Part shown: piece after piece, positions 52,454 to 61,386 of the stretch
How the letters are laid out: the number at the start of each line of letters is the position of its first letter
How positions within the stretch are numbered: position 1 is the first letter of the stretch
From: Symbiodinium sp. CCMP2592
Taxonomy: Eukaryota > Sar > Dinophyceae > Suessiales > Symbiodiniaceae
Assembly (NCBI GenBank): GCA_905221615.1
Contig: CAJNDT010000145.1
Coordinates: 1-64,000, forward strand
Length of the DNA stretch: 64,000 nt
Direction of reading: 5' to 3'
Program-made: the position numbers and the translations under genes
Notes under the pieces: model-generated
Database searches by the model: none
Told to the model about the DNA's origin: nothing
What the model saw: only the letters and a program-made list of their open reading frames with translations

Positions 52454-53310
52454 TCATTCTGCAACGACTGCAAAAGATGACCACACTCCGCACGGCCAAC
52501 CTCCTGGACAACACCCGATGCACTCAACGAAATCATGCATGCAAAGCAGGGCTTTCAAGCGGCTGCCTGACGCTGGCACCTTAGTGCCGAGCTCCGATGG
52601 GTTTCGGCGCCCATCGACCGCGCCCACACGCATCGTGCCATCAGCTGTCTTCTCCTGGGTCCAAAGGAAGCGTCCATCAAGATGCCTGACCTTCGAAACG
52701 CCTTGTTTCATGGCGATTTGACGACAGCTCTGGTTGTCTGTGCGCATGCACAGTTCGATTGCCTGCTCCAGCAAAAAATTGCAAGATTCTTGTCGGGTAG
52801 ATCGCATTGCAAGAGCCCGAAACCAGTGCGTAGTATTCACTCTCGGTGCTGCTCAGACTCACACAACGCTGGCTACGGCATGACGTGTGGATGCAGCTAC
52901 CGTTGATGCATGAAGAATGAGTTGCTGCTCATGGAACGCCGATTCTGCTTGTTGCCACTCCAAGTCGGCATCACAGAAGACTTCAAGCAAAACGCTGTCA
53001 TTCACATTATCATTATCCTCTGGCTCAAGAATGCTGAGAGCCTTCCTCCGTTGGCATGAACACAGCTTGCATGATTTGAAGTGCACATTATATACGCAGC
53101 CAATCTTTGTGCCGATTGCCAGCACCTCTCAGTCGGCTCCTTGAGCTTCTGTACAAGCATGAGTATCGTGAATGCAACATCAGCACGATCCTGCAAGACA
53201 TACATTCCGACCCCCACTGCACTGCGGTATTTGGAGCTCGCCCCGAAGAATCGCAGCCGCTTCGCGCCCGAGCTGATAAGCCGTGCGAATCCTTTTTTCC
53301 CCACTGCCAA
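52454..53310 (-). pseudogene. Ty1/copia-like RT end and RNase H, decayed
   Basis: Reading the minus strand from 53,310 gives KYRSAVGVGMYVLQDRADVA and PTERCWQSAQRLAAYI (end of the copia RT), then LLEVFCDADLEWQ (RNase H Asp), then SLSSTESEYYALVSG, then TDNQSCRQIAMKQG and VRHLDGRFLWTQE. This is the canonical copia RNase H order. It is split over at least four frames by indels, so it is a pseudogene. The gag, integrase and main RT palm are not seen. Confidence 0.75.
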
Positions 53311-53865
53311 GCCTAAGAGAATGAAGCCCTCGGCCCAATCGAAGAACCTCAGGAGGACAAGCAGCCGAGGAAGGCCTCCACGAGCGACTCGGTGCTGTTG
53401 CCGGGGCAGAAGACGAAGTAGTTGTTGCCCTAGAAGTAGCAGGAGCTTGGCTGCTGCTTGGTTGTTCGTTCACAATAATGTTGATGGTCAGGTTGCGGAG
53501 CTGGTTCTCAAGAAGCCGAATGTTCAAAGGATCAGGGATTTGGTCACTGCTCATGGACGGCCGGACGGTAGCAAGCCAGCCGGTGAATGCCTCCAGGTGC
53601 AGGAGGCTGAAGTTCACGAACCACAAAGCCCAAGAAACCGCCGACAATGTTGCGAGCCGAATTGGCTCAAAAGCAATAAAGTCAGGCAGATCCCGCAAAA
53701 GAGTCCCCCAATCCAGCGGAGCAAGCAGGCCAGCAAGAAGTCCGAGCTGCTATGGCTCGAGCAACCTAACCAACCTAGCAGCAATGGCCAGGCTCCTGGC
53801 CGCTCAAACATAGCCGAAAAGCTGCGGAATGCACGCATACAGCATGAATCCATGCTAGTCAAACA
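53311..53865. other. Unassigned DNA next to the copia fragment
   Basis: A 172-codon minus-strand frame (53,180-53,698) contains a Ser/Thr/Ala-rich linker and no recognised domain. Confidence 0.35.
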
Positions 53866-53869
53866 AACA

Positions 53870-54440
53870 AATGCTGCATGTCATTGTCAGAAGAACCTGT
53901 GAGCAAAATTTTCAGTTGCAACAGGTACAAGGCAACAACAGTGTGGACAGCAACAGCGCATATGGAATATCAGCATGCGCAGTGATGAGAAATAGAAAAA
54001 AGATAAGAAGCATGATCCGAGAAAGCTTTGAGATCCATTGAGATTCTATTCACCAACCCCGTGCGCAAATTGAAATCATTGAAATCTTCTGCCAGTAGCC
54101 TGCGCGCAAGTATACCACTAGCCTAATGCGCGCCTGTGCGCGGGCGTGTGCGCGCGCACTTGCGCGCATGCTTAGTTTATTGTGCACACGGTTACCGCAA
54201 GCACGGGTGCGCTTTGCATGTGGACTTTCTCAATTGACGTCTCAAACATTCGATCAGAAAGCAAAACATCTGAATTTCTGTTTGTGTTCAAAACGATCTA
54301 GGAATTTGCATTCAGTGAGGTATCTCATGATGCTTGCTTCTCTGTCAGACTCTGTTGGTTTGCTCCTCTGCTAGTCGCCTCTCCAGGGCCTCTGGTTGCA
54401 TCTGTGTTGATCTGCTGTTGCTCCACTGTTAATCTGCCAT
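53870..54440. repeat. Dispersed repeat, copy 2 of 3
   Basis: The same ordered words as copy 1 (AGAAGAACCTGTGAGCAAAA to GACTCTGTTGGTTTGCTCCT), about 570 bp. It ends shortly before the AAGCAGC block. Confidence 0.88.
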
Positions 54441-54494
54441 TTGTCAACACAGTCAACTGTGCTGGACTGCAACCAGTTCTCTGTTGTCTGTTAC

Positions 54495-56565
54495 CTCTGG
54501 CCGTTGAATAAGCAGCAGCAAGCAGCAACAAGTAGCAACAAGCAGCAACAAGCAGCAACAACAAGCAACAAGCAACAACAAGAATCAAGCAACAACAAGC
54601 AACAAGCAACAACAAGCAACAAGCAAGAACAAGCAACAAGCAACAACAAGCAACAAGCAACAAGCAACAAGCAACAGGCAACAACAAGAAGCAACAAGCA
54701 ACAACAAGCAACAAGCAGCAAGCAGAAAGCAGCAAGCAACAAGCAACAAGCAGCAAGCAGCAAGCAGCAAGCAGCAAGCAGCAAGCAGCAAGCAGCAGCA
54801 AGCAGCAACAAGCAGCAACAAGCAGCAACAAGCAGCACCAAGCATCAAGCATCAAGCAGCAGGCAGCAAGCAGCAAGCAGCTAGCAGCAGCAAGCAACAA
54901 GCATCAAGCAGCAGGCAGCAAGCAGCAAGCAGCAAGCAGCAAGCAGCAAGCAGCAAGCAGCAAGCAGCAAGCAGCAAGCAGCAAGCAGCAAGCAGCAAGC
55001 AGCAAGCAGCAAGCAGCAAGCAGCAGCAGCAAGCAGCAGCAGCAGCAAGCAAGCAGCAGCACAAGCAGCAACAAGCAGCAACAAGCAGCAACAAGCAGCA
55101 ACGCAGCAACAAGCAGCAAGAAGCAGCAACAAGCAGCAGCAGCAAGAAGCAGCAAGCAGCGGCAAGCAGCAGCAAGCAGCAGCAAGCAGCAGCAAGCAGC
55201 AGCAAGCAGCAGCAAGCAGCAGCAAGCAGCAGCAAGCAGCAGCAAGCAGCAAGCAGCAGCAAGCAGCAAGCATTTCCAAGCAGCAGCAAGCAGCAGCAAG
55301 CAGCAGCAAGCAGCAAGCAGCAGCAAGCAGCAGCAAGCAGCAGCAAGCAACAACAAACAACAAGCAACAACAAGCAACAAGCAGCAACAAGCAACAACAA
55401 GCAACAAGCAACAACAAGAATCAAGCAACAACAAGCAACAAGCAACAACAAGCAACAAGCAGCAACAAGCAACAACCAGCAACCAGCAACCACCAGCAAC
55501 CAGCAACAACCAGCAACAAGCAACCACCAGCAACCAGCAACAACCAGCAACAAGCAACCAGCAACAAGCAACAAGCAACAAGCAACAAGCAACAAGCAAC
55601 GAGCAAGAAGCAAGAAGCAAGAAGCAAGAAGCAAGAAGCAAGAAGCAAGAAGCAGGAAGCAAGAAGCGAGAAGCAAGCAACAACAAGCAACAAGAAGCAA
55701 CAAGAAGCAACAAGCAACAACAAGCAACAACAAGCAACAAGCAACAACAAGCAACAAGCAACAACAAGCAACAAGCAACAACAAGCAACAAGCAGCAACA
55801 AGCAACAACCAGCAACCAGCAATCACCAGCAACCAGCAACAACCAACAACAAGCAGCCACCAGCAACCAGCAACAACCAGCAACAAGCAACCAGCAACAA
55901 GCAACAAGCAACAAGCAACCAAGCAACCAAGCAACCAAGCAACCAAGCAACCAAGCACCAAGCACCAAGCACCAAGCACCAAGCAGCAAGCAGCAAGCAG
56001 CAAGCAGCAAGCAGCAAGCAGCAAGCAGCAAGCGGCAAGCAGCAAGCAGCAAGCAGCAAGCAGCAAGCAGCAAGCAGCAAGCAGCAGCAAACAGCAGCAA
56101 GCAGCAGCAAGCAGCAAGCAGCAAGCAGCAAGCAGCAAGCAGCAAGCAGCAAGCAGCAAGCAGCAAGCAGCAAGCAGCAAGCAGCAAGCAGCAAGCAGCA
56201 AGCAGCAAGCAGCAAGCAGCAAGCAGCAAGCAGCAAGCAGCAAGCAGCAAGCAGCAGCAAGCAGCAGCAAGCAGCAGCAAGCAGCAGCAAGCAGCAGCAA
56301 GCAGCAGCAAGCAGCAGCAAGCAGCAACAAGCAGCAACAAGCAGCGACAAGCAGCAACGAACAGCAACGAACAGCAACAAGCAGCAAGAAGCAGCAAGAA
56401 GCAGCAAGCAGCAAGCAGCGGCAAGCAGCAGCAAGCAGCAGCAAGCAGCAGCAAGCAGCAGCAAGCAGCAACAAGCAGCAACAAGCAACAACAAGCAGCA
56501 ACAAGCAGCAACAAGCAACAACAAGCAACATGCAACAAGCAACAAGCCACAAGCAACAAGCAACC
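54495..56565. repeat. AAGCAGC/AAGCAAC minisatellite, left arm of inverted array
   Basis: About 2 kb of nested AAGCARC, AGCAACA and CAACCAGCAAC units. It generates minus-strand Leu/Cys/Ala-rich ORFs of several hundred codons, which are artefacts. Confidence 0.95.
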
Positions 56566-57064
56566 AGTTTATATGTATACATGTATATATGTATATATGT
56601 ATATATGTATATATGTATATTATGTATGTATGTATATATGTAGTATATATGTATATATGTAGTATATATGTATATATGTAGTATATATGTATATATGTAG
56701 TATATATGTATATATGTAGTATATATGTATATATGTATATATGTAGTATATATGTAGTATATATGTATATATGTAGTATATATGTATATATGTAGTATAT
56801 ATGTATATATGTAGTATATATGTATATATGTAGTATATATGTATATATGTATATATGTAGTATATATGTAGTATATATGTATATATGTAGTATATATGTA
56901 TATATGTAGTATATATGTATATATGTAGTATATATGTATATATGTAGTATATATGTATATATGTATATATGTAGTATATATGTATATATGTATATATGTA
57001 TATATGTATATATGTATACATGTATATATGTATATATGTATATATGTATATATGTATATATGTA
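56566..57064. repeat. TATATGTA/TAGTATATATG array
   Basis: About 500 bp of TATATGTATA and GTAGTATATATGTAT units. Confidence 0.95.
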
Positions 57065-57220
57065 CAAGCAACAAGCAACAAGCAACAAGCAAGAAGCAAG
57101 AAGCAAGAAGGAATAAGCAAGAAGCAAGAAGCAAGAAGGAAGAAGCAAGAAGCAAGAAGCAAGAAGGACAAGAAGCAAGAAGGAAGAAGCAAGAATCAAG
57201 AAGCAACAAGCAACAAGCAA
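57065..57220. repeat. AAGCAAC/AAGCAAGAAG tract
   Basis: Purine-rich AAGAAGC and AAGGAAGAAG units between the TATATGTA and CACCAGG blocks. Confidence 0.9.
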
Positions 57221-57560
57221 CAGGCACCAGGCACGAGGTAAGAGACTCGAGACCAGGCACTAGATACCAGACGACCAGGCATCAGACATCAGGCATCAGG
57301 CACCAGGCACCAGGCACCAGGCACCAGGCCAGGCACCAGGCAGCAGACCAGGCAGGCACCAGACACGAGGCACCAGGCATCAAAGTACCAGGTACCATGC
57401 ACCGTGCATAGGCACAGAGCATCACGTAGGTGACAGAGCCAGCACGCACCAGGCACCAGACCAAGCAGGCACCAGACACGAGGCACCAGGCATCAGAGTA
57501 CCAGGTACTATGCACCGTGCATAAGCACAGAGCAACACGTAGGTGACAGAGCCAGATAGA
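57221..57560. repeat. CACCAGG minisatellite with a duplicated unit of about 115 bp
   Basis: CAGGCACCAGGCACC-type repeats. A longer unit (CACCAGACACGAGGCACC to AGGTGACAGAGCCA) occurs twice, its end at 57,428 and 57,541. Confidence 0.9.
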
Positions 57561-57604
57561 GAGAAAAATCTGAAACAGGTGACAGTCGACTGCCTCTCAC
57601 TGAC

Positions 57605-57870
57605 CTAATCCAAACAAACAAATGCTGCATGTATTGTCAGGTTAGGAAGATTTTTAAGTTGCAACAGTGGTCCGAGAAAGCTTTGAGATCCATTGACCAC
57701 CCTGTGCGCAAATTGAAATCTTCTACCAGTAGCCTGCGTGCAAGTATACCACTAGCCTAATGCGCGCCTGTGCGCAGGCGTGTGCGCGCGCACTTGCGCG
57801 CATGCTTAGTTTATTGTGCATACGGTTACCGCAAGCACGGGTCCGCTTTGCATGTGGATTTTCTCACCTC
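57605..57870. repeat. Dispersed repeat, copy 3 of 3 (partial)
   Basis: CCGAGAAAGCTTTGAGATCC, ACCAGTAGCCTGCGTGC, ACCACTAGCCTAATGCGCG and TTACCGCAAGCACGGGT match copy 2 closely. The outer parts are missing. It lies at the centre of the inverted array. Confidence 0.85.
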
Positions 57871-58114
57871 TGTCAGACGCCAGTTTGCTTCTTTGCAAGT
57901 CTGTTCGACTCTTCCACGTTTGCTTTGATGCTGGCAAGTTTGAATTGGCTTTTGCAGATCTCTTTTGTCTGCAAGAAAGCAGTTATCCACTTCTGAACGA
58001 GATTTTCCTTGTGTCTGACACCTGTGTCAATGTCCCTGATGCCTGAAAATGCATGCAAGCTGCATGCCAACGTATCAGATGTGCGGCAGCTCTGTCAACT
58101 ACGTAATGCTCAGT

Positions 58115-58345
58115 GCCTGATGGTGTCAAGTACCTGCCTGGTCTGATGCCTGATGCCTGATGCCTGGTGTCTGATCTGGTACCTGGTGTCTTGTGTCAAG
58201 TGCTGCCTGGTCTGGTGCCTGGTGCCTGGTCGGGTGTGGTGTGGTTTCAAGTGCCTGGTCTCGTGTCTGGTGCCTGCCTGATGCCTGGTCTGGTGCCTGG
58301 TTTCGTGTCTGGTGCCTGGTGCCTGGTGCCTGGTACCTGTTGCTT
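58115..58345. repeat. GGTGCCTGGTGCC minisatellite, right arm of inverted array
   Basis: Reverse complement in type of the CACCAGG block at 57,221-57,560. Confidence 0.92.
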
Positions 58346-58384
58346 GCTTGTTGCTTCTTGCTTCTTGCTTGTTGCAAGTTGCAT
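58346..58384. repeat. TTGCTTCTTGC tract
   Basis: Short counterpart of the AAGCAAGAAGC tract on the other arm. Confidence 0.85.
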
Positions 58385-58450
58385 CATGTACATATACACA
58401 TACATACATATATACATATATACATATTCACACATATATATCTACATACA

Positions 58451-58482
<32 letters not shown>

Positions 58483-58640
58483 CATATATATATACACATA
58501 TACACATATACACATATACACATATACACATATACATATATAGATATATACATATATAGTTATATACATGAATAGATATATACATATATACATATATACA
58601 TATATACATATATACATATATACATGTATACGTATATACT
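58385..58640. repeat. TATACATA array
   Basis: TATACATATA and CACATATACA units, counterpart of 56,566-57,064 on the other arm. Confidence 0.92.
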
Positions 58641-59240
58641 GGTTGCTTGTTGCTTGTAGCTTGTTGCTTGTTGCTTGTTGCTTATTGTTGCTTGTTGTTG
58701 CTTGTTGTTGCTTGTTGCTGCTTGTTGCTGCTTATTGCTGCTTGTTGCTGGTTGTTGCTGGTTGCTGGTGGTTGCTGGTTGCTGGTTGTTGCTTGTTGCT
58801 GCTTATTGCTTGTTGTTGCTTGTTGCTTGCTTGTTGCTTGTTGCTTGTTGCTCGTTGCTTGTTGCTTGTTGCTCGTTGCTTGTTGCTTGTTGCTTGTTGC
58901 TTGTTGTTGCTTGTTGCTGTTCGTTGCTGCTTGTTGCTGCTTGTTGCTGCTTGTTGCTGCTTGTTGCTGCTTGTTGCTGCTTGTTGCTGCTTGTTGCTGC
59001 TTGTTGCTGCTTGTTGCTGCTTGTTGCTGCTTGTTGCTTCTTGTTGCTTGTTGCTTGTTGCTTGCTGCTTGTCGCTGCTTGTTGCTGCTTGTTGCTGCTT
59101 GCTGCTGCTTGCTGCTGCTTGCTGCTGCTTGCTGCTGCTTGCTGCTGCTTGCTGCTTGTTGTTGCTTGTTGCCTGTTGCTTCTTGTTGCCTGTTGCTTCT
59201 TGTTGCCTGTTGCTTCTTGTTGCCTGTTGCTTCTTGTGAC
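58641..59240. repeat. TTGCTGCTTG/TTGTTGC minisatellite, right arm
   Basis: Counterpart of the AAGCAGC block, ending in four TTGCCTGTTGCTTCT units. Confidence 0.95.
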
Positions 59241-59490
59241 AGCGTTGGTTTATGTCGTTTCGTTGTGTTGATGTCAATGATTTTGCTCGATGCTGGGCCC
59301 ACAAAAAGAGATTGGGCAGTCAGGAGCATAGATGTGGCTAGAGGGATGTGCTAGACAGCGTTCTTAGTCACTGAAGCTCTTGCTTCAGCCAGTATTGGTG
59401 CCAGTGGATGGCAGTGAGGGAAGTTCGACACAACAGGGTCGGCAGCGCGAGCTTTTCCCACTGCCACCGGCTAAAGCGTAGACACCAGGA

Positions 59491-61380
59491 GTGAAGCGCT
59501 TGCCATGTACCATTGAGACTGCCGTGATGCTTCTGAACACTTGCATCGCTTTGTTGAATTTGCTTGCAGGCTGCCGCAGCAGCCCAACTGCCGCACAGCA
59601 ACAGGCCCTTGACCATGTAGCTCAGCGAGGGCTTTTCACAGAATCGAAAGCCCGGGTGGGGTTAAGTACCCCAAGTTGCAAGCCGAGGCGGTGGACTTGC
59701 CTGACCGAGCTGGCAGTTGTGATCCCACGACACTTCTGCCTGCCTGGTGCTATTTTCCAATCCGCTGAGCAAGGACATGCCCCGGCCGTTGCGCCGACTG
59801 GAAAAGAGCGCGGAGAGTGTTTGAAGCTCGTTCATCGGCAGCTGCCGTGTGGAAACTGGTGCTGCTGGCCCGCGTTCGTCAGGTCGGCGATGTCTTCTGC
59901 GCCCCGAGGACCCTTCGAAACAGCGTGAGATTTGGAATGGCGCGGCTGTCTCGGGTATGGCCGTAAAGGTTCCGACGCCTATGATGCTGGCAAACCCAAG
60001 CTGCTTTGTGGACTTGCTTTTCAGAGAAGGAGAAAACATATACATGTCCAAGCGGGACGTGCACACGTGTTTTGACGTCCTTCAAGCACCTGGTCTGCAA
60101 GAATGGTTCGGACGCCCGCTAATAACCCTTGCTGAGCTCAGCCGGGTTAGCGGTGCTGAAGTTGACGAGTTGCGAAAGTACCTCTCGGGGGACCTTCATG
60201 ATGCTGTGCAGCCCGAGCAGTTGGTTTACCCAGCCAGGGCTGTCTGGCCCAAGGGTTTCAGCTGGAGTTCTTGCGTGGCGCAGGCATGCACTGTGGCGTG
60301 TTGCCTGCCAAGAGGCCGGGGTCGCAGCAGCCAACTTCATGGCCATGGAGCAAGCAATGCCTACAGGTCCGGAAGTTCGTGGGGTCGCCATGGATGACAC
60401 GTTCTTCGTTCACAAAGATAAGGCAGTTGGGGCTCAGCGTTTGTGCCGCTTGGATGCGGCACTTGCCGGCCACGGCATGCCCAAGAATAAGTCGAAGGAT
60501 GTGACTTTGGAAACCAAAATGACTGCCTTGGGTTGCAAGCTGACTGTTCAGCCACCTGCAGTGGAGCCCGACTCTGGTAAGCTAACTTTGGCCTTCAAAG
60601 CTCTTTTGGACGTGCTGGCGCAGCGTACACCGACTCCGGCTCGTTTGTCTCGGTTGCTCGGAGTTGAGCAGTGGCTCTGCCTACTCAACAGGCCCATGTT
60701 CAACATCTTCGACAAGGTCTATGACTTCGTCAGGAAGGAACCTCAGGCATGTTTGTTTTTTATTCCAGACGCCGTGTGGACATAGCTTGCAGTGGCAGCG
60801 TTGCTAATGACTAATGCCTTTGCTTGTGGCTGACTTGAGCAGAGACTTCCTGCCGCAACTCATTGCTTGTGATGCAGCTCCGCAGTTCGGTTCTGGAGTC
60901 AGTTTCTTTCGTTGCTCTAGTAAGCTTACCGAAAAGGTGGGGTCTCTTCCGGGGTGACTACATCAAGGTTTTTCCCGAGCCAGGTGCCCTAAAGCAAAAG
61001 ACCGGTTACGGACTCCACATACTTTGCCACCACGACCGTTAAGGTTTCGCACAGCCATCATCGCAAAAGCAAAATGGAAGGCACACTCAGGTGTCTTTGA
61101 GGCACGTGGACTTCTGCTAGCTGTCAAGTGGGCCCTGAGGAGCAAGCGAAACTTTAACCGGCGCATCGTGGTGCTCATTGATGCGACGGCAGTCCTGGGC
61201 GCAGCCACGAAAGGACGCACGTCAGCTCCAGTCATCCGAGGAGTGCTGCACAAGCTTGCTGCCCGCTACTTTCCACCAACAGCTTGCTACGCCTGGTTTA
61301 CGTGCCGACAGAGCACAACCGGGCAGATGCACCATCGCGAGGACGCCGACGTCGTCCAAACACTACCCATGCAACGGGGC
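59491..61380 (+). pseudogene. Broken RT-RNase H gene of a retroelement
   Basis: Coding-like sequence in at least four plus-strand frames. 59491-59928 is an upstream region. 59849-60397 holds MSKRDVHTCFDVLQAPGLQE and VWPKGFSWSSCVAQA, the RT palm with its first Asp and a P.GFSWS box. 60129-60785 continues with VRGVAMDDTFFVHKDK, the DD catalytic box, and KNKSKDVTLETKMTALGCKL. 61024-61548 begins an RNase H-like part (EARGLLLAVKWALRSK, LIDATAVLGAATKGRTS), and the end (YVPTEHNRADAPSRG, 61,284 onwards) is in another frame. The motif order recalls DIRS-like or related dinoflagellate RT-RNase H elements. Frameshifts lie near 60,290 and 61,280, with a further break between 60,785 and 61,024. It abuts the minus-strand LINE. 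Confidence 0.65.
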
Positions 61381-61386
61381 TTTTTT

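Noticed and set aside
54852-57260. 802-codon minus-strand ORF, and similar long Leu/Cys/Tyr-rich ORFs
   Set aside because: They are translations of AAGCAGC, TATATGTA and AAGCAAG repeats that lack stops in some frames; no domain and no unique sequence.
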